Source: Symbiodinium natans (lineage: Eukaryota > Sar > Dinophyceae > Suessiales > Symbiodiniaceae). From it: a stretch of 58,000 nucleotides of DNA. Where the stretch lies: the NCBI GenBank assembly GCA_905221605.1, contig CAJNDS010002401.1, positions 986,542 to 1,044,541 of the forward strand. Reading direction: 5' to 3'. The notes under the pieces are model-generated. The model made no database searches. It had not been told where the DNA came from and saw only the letters and a list, made by a program, of their open reading frames with translations. Position numbers and translations under genes: made by a program. Every line of letters begins with the position of its first letter. The first letter of the stretch is position 1. This document shows positions 38,581 to 57,439 of the stretch, piece by piece.

Positions 38581-39902
38581 AGCAGTCAGCCAACGAGGCA
38601 TGCGTGCACTCTCCTGGACAATGTCTTCCGAAGGCAAACGCCGCGACAGTGTACAGAGCTTTGCAGAGGTGGGCAGTGTGGTCGCCCAACCATACGTGTT
38701 CCGAGTTCCTGGGAGGGCAACAGCTCGCGTCGATCATTGGTAAGATACCCTTGATTGTCCAAGTGTGCGTAAGTGATGCGCATCCGAGCAACGATTGCAT
38801 CAACGCGCTGGAGGAGCAGCGCATGCTTCTAGACAGTCAGGGTGCGGACGAGGCTGATTGTCAGAAACAAATCGCAGCCAGGTTACCTGCGCTGTGCCTG
38901 CAGCATCAAGCTTCCCTCGCAAAGAGACCTTCACTCTTGTCCATTCCTGGATTGTGTTCCAGCTTGGTTCGAATGAGCAAAGTGGCGGCAGAGTTAGGCT
39001 AAGCACTCTTTATTTCTTGTTTGTTGAATGTCTTCTGCGACTTCTGCTTTTCGATTTTTTATGGAGACGTCGAAACGCCCAAGCAAATCCAGGCCGCGTA
39101 ATGCAATCCAGCCGATTCCGGGAAGGTTTCCACCGAGCACTTGCAGCAGCTGCTCGCACTGTGGCACGGAACCGGATGGTAGTGCCCCAGCTCCCTCCCA
39201 ACGTCACGGAACAGGTCAACGCCAACCGTGATTTGCTGTCCATGTGCAACGATGATCTAAATGACATTCGCCGTACTGAGTCAGCGCTTGCTTTCTTCAA
39301 TGGTGACTGGCAGGGATCTACTATGGTGCACTGGTGCGCTGGGTGCTGCGCGTCGGAGGAGCACTGCGCACAGAACCTTGTGCTGGGATTAGTTCAGTTC
39401 AACTAGTTCAGTGTAGGATAGTCGATGTCGATGACTCTGTGATTGCCAAGTGACGGTGGTCGGGGAAGTTCGCTCTAACTGTTTGTTGTGAGTTGTAAGT
39501 TGTAAGCAAAGCAAAGTTCTTCTAAGTTCTCAGTTCTAAGCTCAGCACGGGTTCAAAAAAGTTTGCAGCGCAGTCAGACGGCGCAGGAATGCCCAAGAGC
39601 ACTTGGATTACCTCTTCACATCAATCCCACCAACGCCCTTGCTTTACAGATGGAAGCACTTCGAGGTTTCCGTGGCCTATGCTCTCCGAGCAGCACTTTT
39701 CCACAACAGCTTGTTTCAATCCTTGCTGCACGGTGGGGCGTCCTTCTCTGGAACGACAGGAGACGTGGAAGGGATAGAATCCCTTGTCACAGCTGCTATG
39801 CTTGATGAGGATGATCCCGACAACAACCCTGGACTTCGCCAGCAGATTCGCCTTGGCAAGACACTGCAGTTCTTTCGGACCGGCCGGGCTACTGCTGCCA
39901 GG
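38581..39902 (+). CDS. Gene B, middle exons
   Basis: Exon about 38581-38997 (NHTCSEFLGGQQLASIIG, CINALEEQRMLLDSQG) joins 39093-about 39390 across a 95-bp GC-AG intron with matching phase, giving VAAELGRVMQSSRFREGF. The second contains FFNGDWQ and HWCAGCCASEEHC, a Cys/His cluster that may bind metal. A further exon, about 39546-39902, encodes RWKHFEVSVAYALRAALFHN. All are in the open frame for their full length. The product is a soluble protein by composition. Confidence 0.6.
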
Positions 39903-40149
39903 TTGCATTACAATTTACAATTACAAGTTACAATTGTTCAAAATTCGAAAGGAAGCTAAAACTTTATTAACTGCTGCGCGCTGTCCAGGCTATCTTATCT
40001 TCTGATTATCTTCTTATTCTTATCTAAGAAATTGCATGAGTGCAAGACAGCGTAACTTACGGTGACCTATTACGGTGTATGTTATATAATATAACTACAC
40101 TACTGTACTGTAAGTTTGTAAAAGTAAGTGCAGCGTGTAAGTCAATAAT

Positions 40150-41502
40150 TCGGATTCGGGTTCCTACCGGCTCATCGAGGAGTTGCTGCAACGTGCAATG
40201 GTGGTTTCCAAGCCCCTCCGCACATTTGCAGACCGCGTGTCTTTGACAGAGGCACGACAGCTGCAGCAGGAATACTTGGCTGCAGGCCTGCCTCGTTCTG
40301 CTACCATTGACGCAGCAGAAGCACACGCTTCAGGAAACAACCCCGAGCGTGTGTCTAGAGAAGCTGTCATTCAGCAAAACTTGGAGATCTTAACTGGTCA
40401 GGCTGGTCGAGACGTGGTTTCCGATTACACTGCAATTTTCTTGGCCCCAGTGCAAGACCCTGTGTGGCTCCCCAACATTGCAGGCCAACCCGCCGTTTCT
40501 TTTCCTGAGACTGCTCCAATGCTGCTGCTGGCAATGACCGAGAGCTGGCGTCGACTCGTCCTGCCGATGTCAGCGCACCCCTGGACTATGTTTTCTTTTG
40601 CGTCCCTGCATGACCTGGCAGACGCAGTGGATTTCCTGGAGGCCAGCGAGAAACTGCAAGAAACATGCCCTGCCTGTTTGCACAGGCCGTTCAGTGCACA
40701 GTTGGTGCGTGCGTACAAGACCTGGGGCAGAGATGCCGTTGCAGCTGAAAGGGTCCAAATGGCAGTGCGAGACTTGGCGCTAGTTGTTACAGCGTCCTCG
40801 CAGTGTGTGGAGAAGTTTCATGCTGGAGCCCAGGTAGGCCACTATCAGATGCACAGTCATGGCCGCAAGCCAGCTACAGTGCAACGGAGCACGTACATCA
40901 TGGTAGCGCGCACCTGTCATTCACGGATGCGAGCCAGGGTCGAACGTGCTGTTTTCGGGTGCAATCTGCACAGAGCCCGATGCCTCCTGAAACATCGTGT
41001 GGTCGCCCGGTCTTCCACCGCATCGAGTTCCTTGAAGGGAAGCTGTGATGCAACTTCGAAGAAAACCATAAAGTCGGTGCTGAAACGGTCTGGCCCAGGC
41101 AAGCTGGTTGCAACCAGCCCATGGCAGGCCTTCCTTGCGTTGCGGAATCGCAGCCGTCCAAACGGGATTTCAACGTCGTTGCAAGACGAATATCATCGGA
41201 TGATGGGTACAGTTGCTGGAGCAGTGCAGTTGCGTACAAAGGCGCTCGACATGGACCGGGTGAAGTTCAGGCTGGTGCGTTCTGGCTTTCAGCAAGGGCC
41301 TGGGCAAGCAGCCGCAGAAGTCCCTGGAGCAGCAATGGGCGGAGTAGGAATCGAAGATCTGGACATGGGTGACCTGCCCCGAGACGACTCAGATGATGTG
41401 CTCTCTAGGCAACAGCAGCTGCGGCTCGGGCAGAGGACGCTCGACACCGCGCTTGAAAGGCTGCAAAACCACCCTGCGTGGGAACACGGCCTGTCTGTTC
41501 AG
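40150..41502 (+). CDS. Gene B, large exon
   Basis: About 450 codons are open without interruption. Features are a charged N-terminal part (LTEARQLQQEYLAAGLP), a C-x2-C pair (ETCPACLHR), VEKFHAGAQ, and a basic stretch (HSRMRARVERAVFG). The last 100 residues are acidic. The exon ends at GTTCAG before GACCATTG, a GA donor, and its phase agrees with the next exon. The upstream acceptor was not resolved. Confidence 0.65.
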
Positions 41503-41687
41503 GACCATTGAGTTTCCTGCTCAAACCGCAACATGAGAAGGTAATTAGTAAATAGTAATTAGTGAGAATTAGTCAGTCACATAAGTCATAAGAAAGTAAC
41601 AAGTTATAATAAGTTATAAGTTATAAGTTAAGCAATAAGGAGGGAGCATGACAATGACAAATGATAAATGATAAATGATAATGATAA

Positions 41688-41776
41688 TTTAGGGTTTAGG
41701 GTTTAGGGTTTAGGGTTTAGGGTTTAGGGTTTAGGGTTTAGGGTTTAGGGTTTAGGGTTTAGGGTTTAGGGTTTAG
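41688..41776 (+). repeat. Interstitial telomeric repeat (TTTAGGG)n inside a gene B intron
   Basis: About twelve perfect TTTAGGG units, the plant and dinoflagellate telomere type, sit in the 41503-42179 intron. A few degenerate units follow to about 41810. Confidence 0.95.
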
Positions 41777-42179
41777 GCTAATAGGGTTTAGGGTTCGGTT
41801 TAGGCTAATAGGGGCGTTTTCGGCTTGCCGACAAGACTCTCTTTCCCTTGGGTGCGGGAAGCCCGGGAGGGGCCGGGCGGGTTTTCTGGTGCTCATGATG
41901 TCGCTGCGGGGAGCCTTGTGGTAGGTTGCCCCCCTTTTAATGGACGGCTGGGATGTTGCAAGGACGCCTTCAGGCAGTTTAGCATGCTGGGATTTAGTAG
42001 TACAATGATGACAATGACTCGACAATGGTTGACAATGACAATGATGATTCATGAGTCTCATGCGTCAACAGTCAACACAGTCAACTTATACTTATCCTGA
42101 TCCTGGATCCTGATCCTTATTCTTATCCTACGTTAGCTGCTAAGCTGCTAAACCCTACCCAGCCTTGCCTAACCGCCAG

Positions 42180-44151
42180 GATTCCAACACTGCTTTGGCC
42201 GCGCGGCATGTGGTCAAGTTTGCCGACAAGGATGCAGCCGCAGTTTGCCAAGCCAGATTTGATCATGCAAATGAGTTGGTCGCGAACCCCAAGCAGTTTC
42301 CGCGGCGCTGTCAAACATGCAGTGAGCTGTATGGTGGATTGTGTGCCAGGGCACCATTGACCAGACAAGCCCACATCCTCGTCCAGCAGTTGCACAATGT
42401 TTTGCAGCGGCGGCAACTAGATGCTGCAGGGACCTTGCTGGAGCTGTCCTTTTTGCCGGTAGACTTCCAGGGTACAGCGGCAGATGTTGCAGGAGCAGCG
42501 TCGACGCATCAGCTGTTTTACATGGGTTCCCTCTTCAAGAAGAAGCCTGTGCGCCACTACTTGGTCGGTTTTGTGCAGCACGCGCAGTCTTCCGAAGCCG
42601 AAAGAGTCTGGAACTTGGAGGTCATGGGGCAGTGTGCTCGGGTAGCTACATCCCACCAAGTATTCAGATCTTTGCTTGAGGCTGCGCAGGAAGATCCCAC
42701 AAAACATTCTGAGCGCTTTTGGGTTCGCTTCTGGCAGCCGGGGGCCTATGACTTCCGGTGCGGTGAGACTGGGAGCGAGGGTTCAGCAAGCTTGGGAAAT
42801 CATATTTGCGTTACGAGAACTCCTGTTTGGCGTCACTTGCTTGGTGCGGGTTTCAAAGATGCGTCCGAGAAGCGTTGGCGGCGGCTTTCGAGAGGCCGAA
42901 AGGAGGCCATGAGGTTTACCTCCTGACTCCTGCCTTTTTGAATTTCTAAGTTACTGTTGTTGTCAATCTCAGATCTCTGTCTAAGTTAACGGCCCTAAGT
43001 TACCCTAAGTGATCGGGAACCGCGCAAACCTCCAGGACGTTGCCGAGACTCTCCCATTCGGCCTGACGTTGCAACCCAAGCAGCACGTGACAAAGCTGCC
43101 CAAGGATCCAGGCGCAGGTGAGCACCTCACGCACGAGTACAAGCCGGAGCAGCAAGGCCCAGATGAAAATGACGACGACAATGATGCCGATGACGCCGAT
43201 GACAATGAGTCAAATTTCCAGATGGCTGGCATGCGTACCAACGTGAGCAGCCATGCAAGGCCGCTTGTCTTCGGGCCCTCGCTTCAGTGGGTGAGCCATT
43301 GTGAAACTGGCCAAGTGACAAAGTCTTCCAGAGCCTCCTCAGGGCCGAGCACCCCATCCGAGCCGGCCAGCAGCCGAGACATGGCCCACGTCCACAGTCG
43401 CAGTCCCACTCCAGCAAGTTCCTCGGCTTCAAGTTCGCATGGTGGCCTCTTGAGCCAGCTACTGAGGGCCCGCGCTGGTCAGGACGAGGATGAGGATCAG
43501 GATGCGTCTCTGTCTCAGACTCACAGTCAGACTGAGACGGAGGCGGAGGCGGAGGCAGTCACAGCCAGCCGGGGCAGCACGACCAGCAGAAGAAGAAGAC
43601 CTTCGGGCGCTGGCGAACAGTCAGCCTCCGCTGAGTCTGTGGACACTTGGGGCGTGGACGCCGTGGATGCCTTGCCGGCAGCCGCTCGGACTGAGCACGC
43701 CGCTGTAGAGCGAGTGCTCCTGTCACCAGACGCCCCCATTGATGCCCCTGCCGCCCCTGCCGATGCAGCAACGGCAGAACCGTCCACATCATCATCAACA
43801 TCGAGACCGAGACCAGCCACAGAATCCCGTGTCGTTGGCTCAGGCTTCAGACGGCCGCTTGGAATATACAATGTGGAGGTTGCGCCACAAGGCAAGGGTC
43901 CAACCGCCAAATGCTTCTTTTGCAACGCAGCAATTCCCCGCAGCACAGCACGCTTCCAGTACCAATACGTGGTGAACAAAGTGCCGAGATGGATTCACCC
44001 GGAGTGTTGCGCACGCATGCCTGCAGCAGCAAGAGAGGTCTCCCTGAATTTTCTCAGGTCCAGTGCTACCACTGGTCGTGTTGCGTGCGATCACCGGCTG
44101 AACACAGCCGTGAACACGGCTATCAGCTTGATCCCGGATCCCCCTGAGTAA
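42180..44151 (+). CDS. Gene B, last two exons with C-terminal PARP-like zinc finger
   Basis: Exon 42180-42902 starts DSNTALAARHVVKF and contains CQTCSELYGGLC, then FKKKPVRHYLVGFV and VWRHLLGAGFKDASEKRW. A 133-bp GA-AG intron (42903-43035) leads to 43036-44151, which ends in TAA after PDPPE. The last exon has a long Ser/Thr/Glu/Asp-rich low-complexity region (about residues 30-260) and then CFFCNAAIPRSTARFQYQYV ... RWIHPECC. This C-x2-C ... H-x2-C arrangement with a W before the His resembles the PARP-type zinc finger, a DNA-break sensor in other proteins. Basis for the link between exons is phase agreement only. Confidence 0.65.
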
Positions 44152-44840
44152 CCTGGTCCAGAGTCTGGAGTCTAGAGTCTCTTTCAGCTCAGCGTCTGAT
44201 TCAGAATTCAGAACGTCAGAGAGTCATAATTTCAGAATTCTCAGAAGCTAAGGTAGGTTAGGTTAGAGTTAGAAGTTAGAGTCAGAGTTAGGTAACCGTT
44301 AAGTAGTTGGGTTAGACGAGTAGTTCAGGTTCGAGAGTTAGACTTAACTTAGAGACTGAGAGCCAACTTAGAGCCTAGAGCCGAGCGTCTACAGAGTCTT
44401 AGAGTTAGAGGCGAGGCTTTGACAGAGGCCTAGGCGGCCTAGGCCTAGAGCCTAGAGCCGAATGCCTACAGCCTAGGGCATAGAGTCGTCCGGAAACGGA
44501 TCTGCGTAAGCAACATGCGCCCATCAAATAAGCGGTAACTTTTCAGAGTGAAAACAGGTCAATCGTGTCATACCAGTTATTCGGGAGTTATCCGGACTCC
44601 ATGCAGATAGTACGTGTCAGTAGCTGCCAGTTGGGCCAGCCACGTGCGGCTTTCGTGCACACCCACGGTAACTCCAAACCGCCGGAACCCCAAATTTTAC
44701 TCACAAAGCCTACGTTGGGTCGATGCCCGAAGCCGTGCTGCGAGTCCTTACAGGCTGCCTAGCCTCATTTTTGCATGGTGCATACGGATCTTAATTCGAA
44801 ATTAATTCGTGCTGCGGAATATTTTGGGCGGCCTGCTCGA
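44152..44840. other. Post-gene B low-complexity DNA
   Basis: Words such as GAGTCTAGAGTC, GTTAGAGTTAG and CCTAGAGCC are repeated irregularly. No exon is supported, although 44565-44760 is open for 65 codons. Confidence 0.4.
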
Positions 44841-44849
44841 CTTCCTTGC

Positions 44850-45099
44850 AGTTGCAAAACGTCAGGATAACTGTTGAAGTAAACATGTCCCGACCGTCGT
44901 ATGAAATTTTGAAGCTGGGGCCGCAGCGACTGCAAATGCAAGTAATTGGTAATTATTGTCGGCTGACACTGTACAGTGATTCCGGATTCCCTGATTCTGA
45001 GATGACATGCTGCCCCTTTCCAGAACGCGGGCAAAAGCCGATTCCGATTCCTACTGTTCATTCGACAAGCAGCCCTCTGATCGGTAGAGAGAGAGGCTG

Positions 45100-45137
<38 letters not shown>

Positions 45138-46740
45138 AGAGAGAAAGTGAATTCCGACATTCCATCAAAATTTGTTTCCACATCTGCTGCCAGTGTCCAT
45201 TGGATTTCTTGCTCCGGGGCAAGATGCCAGACGGAGAAGAAGTGGGACTCATGCTGGTACCGGTAGGGGCCCCAAGCGCTGCTTCTGTCCGCTCTTCTAC
45301 TCTTGAACAATGCGGCAACGCGAGTGAGAGTCAGTGAGAGACTGTGACTGTCACACTCACGGTGTCAGCGTCAGCGTATCACAGCGCTAGCCCGTGGCGC
45401 TCTGACACTGAGGGGTACCTTCTCCGGGTACTGCAGCTCAGGACGGAATTGGAGAACAGAACACTGACACTGTCCATGTGAATGTGAATGTGAATCCTGA
45501 ATTTCCTGAATCATGACATGTGAAGTTCAAGACGTGAAGTCAACAGTGAGTCAGTGACTAGTCCGTGAGTCGCTCAGTGGGCCCGTCAGAGAGAGTCAGA
45601 GTCAGAGAGTCAGAGTTCAGTCAGAGTCAGAGAGTCACCCGTGCAGGAGCTCCAGCTTCACCTTGCCTCAGTTACGCACGAGGCTGTATTTCCTCATGTG
45701 CCGTTGTGATGACGGACTGGTGAGGGAATCCGACATGGTCTGTGCCTCAGCCTTGCTGCTCTGTCACGGAGAGACGTCAATGAGTCAATGAGTCAATGAT
45801 GATGAATGATGATGAATGATGATGATTGATGATTGATGATTCTGATTCTTCTTCATGATTCTCAATGATAATCTAATCGATGATAATGAAATAAATAATT
45901 AAATTAATTTTAAACCCTAAACCCTAAACCCTAAACCAAAAACCCTAAACCCTAAACCCTAAACCCTAAACCCTAAACCTTAAATAATCATAAAAATCAA
46001 TAATCATGATAAGATAATGATTCGATTTAATGATGAGATGAGATGATGATGCTGCAATGATGCTGCGATTTCTGAGACTGATCACTACTGATAGTCACTG
46101 ATAGTGATCCTGGACATTGATGCTTCGAACGAATCAAATCCTCAAAATTAAAACTTCTTGCGATTGCGCCCTTGCTGCGTTCCACAGCTACCTGCTAGCT
46201 TTTCCAGGACGCAATGGCGCACCTCGTGCAAACCAGGTTCGCGGATGCGATGCAGGCCGGCAGTTTTGGGCCAGCTTGTGGGATTTTTGATCATTATCAA
46301 TGTAAGTTGTAAATGTGCTAACTAACGAACGCCAGGCCCATAGGCGGTGTAAGCGTAGGCGGCAAGTAAGCATTGGTCCTCAAACTGAGGGACTTAGAGA
46401 CTCTTAGAGACTTAGAGAGACTTAGAGAGTCTGAGTCTGAGAGTCACGTACCTTAAAGTCTAGTCTAGTGTCTAGTCTGATATAGTCTATAGTAACGTCT
46501 TCGAGACTCAGACTTAGAGTCTTAGATTCTTAGAGTCTGAGAGTCTCAGAGTCGAGTCTGAGAGACGTAGAAGAAGAGTCGAGTCCTTTGAGTCCTGATT
46601 CCTGATCTCTTCCTTGGCAGGCTGGCGGAGAGTGTACCGTGTTCGATTTGGACACCTTCGTTGATCGTCGTGCTCCGCGGCTGGACGCGGACATTGTCCA
46701 TGAGGACCGCGCAGGCAGCAATGAGGACTAGAAAGGCAAC
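44850..46740 (+). CDS. Candidate short exons between genes B and C
   Basis: Four blocks look exon-like: about 44846-45060 (MSRPSYEILKLGPQRLQMQV), 45160-45310 (PLDFLLRGKMPDGEEVG), about 45645-45775 (LPQLRTRLYFLMCRCDDG) and 46202-46295 (AMAHLVQTRFADAMQAGSFG, followed by GTAAG), with a possible fifth at 46619-46733 (ECTVFDLDTFVDRRAPRL). Phases of the last two do not agree in the best-looking frames, so the chain is unproven. No homology is recognised. Confidence 0.3.
45101..45141. repeat. (GA)n microsatellite
   Basis: A run of GA dinucleotides about 40 bases long interrupts the candidate exon region. Confidence 0.9.
45912..45981 (-). repeat. Interstitial telomeric repeat (CCCTAAA)n
   Basis: About nine units, one interrupted, in orientation opposite to the tract at 41688. 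It lies in AT-rich non-coding DNA. Confidence 0.92.
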
Positions 46741-46978
46741 AATGAGGACTAGAAACGGGGGGATGTTCGGGTTGTCGGGATGTTGATTCGTGTGACTGTC
46801 GCGCACTGCAGACTGTCGCTCTTTTTCAGATCCTGACTCATACTCCGCTTTCACCTTTCACCCTTGCCTTGCCTATCATGATAGGCAGATGATAGGCAGC
46901 TGCCAGCAGCTGCCAGGCAGCCTTGCTGGCTGCCAAGCCTAACTCCGTCAGTGCGATTGACTATTGCCAATGGCCTGC

Positions 46979-47094
46979 CCATTGCCTATTGCCTATTGCC
47001 GTACTATTGCCTATTGCCTATTGCCCATTGCCTATTGCCTATTGCCTATTGCCTATTGCCTATTGCCTATTGCCTATTGCCTATTGCCTATTGC
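46979..47094. repeat. (ATTGCCT)n tandem repeat
   Basis: About sixteen 7-bp units, the earlier ones with variants (ATTGCCG, ATTGCCC). Because 7 is not a multiple of 3, frames cycle through the repeat. Confidence 0.9.
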
Positions 47095-47099
47095 TTTGC

Positions 47100-47555
47100 T
47101 TCAGGGACTAAGTCGGATTAAGAATCAGAATATCATTACATTACTAATTTACTAATCATTACTAACTTTTTAATTTATTACAGTATCATAGTCGTGAGTC
47201 GTAGTCGTAGTCGTAGCATTAAGGGCAAGGGGTAAAAACTAAAAGCTAAAAGTTTTAAAGTTAAAAGTGAAACTGTTTAGAAGTGAAGTGAATTTAATTT
47301 AAGTTCAGTGAGTTGAGTGGCAGCCAGCGCAGCCCTTGTTGAAACAAAGTCTGGGTTAACTCCTGGTGACTCACCGCTGCGTGGCAGTCAATGATGCACA
47401 AAAGCCAACTGCATGCATATATGAGTCGAGCTTCTGCTTTATGTGGGTGTGCTGTCGGCTTTCTGTCAAGAACTTGGCGTATGTTGAGTCAGATCAGAAG
47501 TCTGAAGTCTGAACCATCCATGGGTCAGCTTCCCCGCTCAAGGCTCAAGGCTCGC
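47100..47555. other. Non-coding stretch before the foldback element
   Basis: AT-rich DNA with GTCGTAGTCGTAG and AAAGTTAAAAG words. A short open stretch at 47391-47500 leads into the foldback arm and is not supported as coding. Confidence 0.35.
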
Positions 47556-47561
47556 AGGGCA

Positions 47562-48720
47562 ACACCCCCCACCCCCCTCACCCCCCTCACCCCCCCCCCC
47601 CCACAACCCCCCACACCCCCCCCCCCCACAACCCCCCCCAAACCAACCCAGACCAATCGCAAACCCTTCAGGAACCCTTTGGGAACCCTTTCGGAACCCT
47701 TCAGGAACCCTTCGGGAACCCTTCGGGAACCCTTCGGGAGGAACCCTTCGGGAACCCTTCGGGAACCCTTCGGGAACCCTTCGGGAACCCTTCGGGAACC
47801 CTTCGGGAACCCTTCGGGAACCCTTCGGGAACCCTTCGGGAACCCTTCGGGAACCCTTCGGGAACCCTTCGGGAACCCTTCGGGAACCCTTCGGGAACCC
47901 TTCGGGAACCCTTCGGGGACCCTTCGGGAACCCTTCGGGAACCCTTCGGGAACCCTTCGGGAACCCTTCGGGAACCCTTCGGGAACCCTTCGGGAACCCT
48001 TCGGGAACCCTTCGGGAACCCTTCGGGAACCCTTCGGGAACCCTTCGGGAACCCTTCGGGAATTCTTCGGGAACCCTTCGGGAACCCTTCGGGAACCCTT
48101 CGGGAACCCTTCGGGAACCCTTCGGGAACCCTTCGGGAACCATTCGGGAACCATTCGGAGACCATTCGGAAACCCGTTAACCTCAAAAGGGGGGGGTCTC
48201 GTGTAAGAATTGAGGGATGACCATGGTCCGAACGGCGTTCGAATGGTCCCAATGGTTTATTCGGAGACCATTCGGACTCAAATTGGGACACTATTCGAAC
48301 GATGGTCATCCCTCAATTCTTACACGAGACCCCCCCCTTTTGAGGTTAACGGGTTTCCGAATGGTCTCCGAATGGTTCCCGAAGGGTTCCCGAAGGGTTC
48401 CCGAAGGGTTCCCGAAGGGTTCCCGAAGGGTTCCCGAAGGGTTCCCGAAGGGTTCCCGAAGGGTTCCCGAAGGGTTCCCGAAGGGTTCCCGAAGGGTTCC
48501 CGAAGGGTCCCCGAAGGGTTCCCGAAGGGTTCCCGAAGGGTTCCCGAAGGGTTCCCGAAGGGTTCCCGAAGGGTTCCCGAAGGGTTCCCGAAGGGTTCCG
48601 GAAGGGTTCTTGAAGGGGTTTGCGATTGATGTGGGAGGGGGTTTGGGGGGGGTTGTGGGGGGTTTGCGGGGGGGGGGGGGGGAGGGGGGGGGGTGGGGGG
48701 GGGGGGGGGGGGTGGGTGTG
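47562..48720. mobile_element. Foldback-type inverted repeat built from 11-bp tandem units
   Basis: The left arm is a C-rich microsatellite (47562-47640), then CAATCGCAAACCC, then about 45 copies of GGAACCCTTCG (47660-48150), then 34 bases of unique sequence ending GAGGGATGACCAT (48191-48224). The right arm (48301-48720) is the reverse complement in mirror order: unique 34 bases, about 22 copies of CGAAGGGTTCC, GGGTTTGCGATTG and a G-rich tail. A 76-base loop separates the arms. Long terminal inverted repeats made of short tandem units define foldback transposons of animals. No transposase ORF is inside, so it would be non-autonomous. Open frames across it arise from the repeat. Confidence 0.75.
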
Positions 48721-49110
48721 GGTGTCGATCAGTCGATCATCACTGACGACGACGATTCGCGATTCGACGACGATCATTGCATTATTTGCTTTATCAGGCT
48801 TTATCTTCGTCATTCATTCTGCATTCTCAACTAAGTTCAACTAACTAAGACTAACTATTTCTTGACTCCTCATTGCATCATTGAGCATTGATTCATTGAT
48901 CGTTGATCATCATTGAATCATTGAATCAGTGACAATCATTTGAATCATTTGATCACTGATCATTGAGTCAAAGTCAAATCATTGAGTGCCACGTGCAGCC
49001 TTGTGCGCAGTGCATGTGTGCCGTGGGCTTTTGGTCTCAAGCACAGAACAAAGACGACTCTGACTCTGACTGCGACTGCAATCCCCGCGTGCCCTGCGTC
49101 TTGAGCTTCT
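48721..49110. other. Intergenic DNA upstream of gene C
   Basis: ATTGATCATTGA-type short repeats with no supported exon. 49000-49100 is richer in GC and may be 5' leader of gene C. Confidence 0.35.
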
Positions 49111-49117
49111 CGAAACC

Positions 49118-56497
<7,380 letters not shown>

Positions 56498-57435
56498 GTT
56501 GATTGAGGTGATGATCGTGACTCGTGACTGTTGTGCATCACTGAGTGAGTCATTGTGTGTTTGCGCGCAGTGCCTCCTTGATGTGCGTAATTCGAGCTTG
56601 TCTTGAAGTTCAGTGGAGTTCAGCGCCCTCCTTTGTGAGCTGAGCGGTTGCAGTTGTCTCAAGCCTCAAGTGTTCTATGTTCTTAGTCCTTAGTCCTTGT
56701 TCTAAATTCGAAATCTAAGTTCTAAGTGACAGTCACGAGTCACGAGTCACAATCTCAGTCTCAGTCTAAGCTTCGAGTCGAGCTTGCAACCTCTCCCGCC
56801 TCTGAACTCCACCGCTGCTGCCCGAGTTTCCGAGTCATTCCTTAGCCATCAACTTAGCCTCTTAGACTCTTAGACTTAGACACTCTTAGCCCTCACCAGA
56901 CTTAGCCAGGAGCCATGTGTACTGTATTTCGATTTTCGGGACTCCTTTTGCAGTGGCCGTGGGCCCAGCTTTGCTGACGCCAAGTGTGCCGCCTACAGTG
57001 AACCTTGCAGGTGCAGCAATCAAGTGCCAGGCGCTGTCCTAGCTTGGCGGTCAGCCAAGCCCGAAACCCAGTCATTGTCATTGTCAGAGTCAGAGTCAAA
57101 GACGAGTCTCTAAGTCTCTAAGTCTCTAAGTCTCTAAGTCTCTAAGTCTCTAAGCCTAAGCTAAGCCTCAGCCTCAGGCAACCTAAGTTAAGTCTCAGTT
57201 AAGGTTTACGGTTTCGGTATTGCTGTTGAAGGGTCTAGGCGGTTTAGGATAGTTAAAGTCAAAGGTTAAAGTTAAGTTAAAAAGGTAAAGGCTTGGACTG
57301 TGACTTAGGCTATAGGTGGTTTAGTTAGGCGTTTTACGGTTTCGGGCTCAAGTGTTTTAGGCTAAGGGTCGGTTTTGGGTTGAGGGGGTCTTGAGGGTTG
57401 GTTGGTTTGTTTTTTTCTGTCTGTTTGTTCATGTT
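56498..57435. other. Intergenic DNA between genes C and D
   Basis: Includes (AAGTCTCT)n at 57108-57155, AAAGTTAAAGTT words and GGTTTAGG-like words. A possible exon at 56950-57040 (GPALLTPSVPPTVNLAG) cannot be confirmed. Confidence 0.35.
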
Positions 57436-57439
57436 CAAA

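Noticed and set aside
41140-41511. TGA at 41511 as the end of gene B
   Set aside because: The frame crosses a GA donor at 41503 that joins in phase to 42180, where coding-like sequence resumes; the stop would then be intronic.
47391-48834. Several long open frames of repeated GNPSGTLREPF or EGFPKGSRRVP text
   Set aside because: They are produced by the 11-bp foldback repeat, which has no stop codon in any phase; all three minus frames give the same text.
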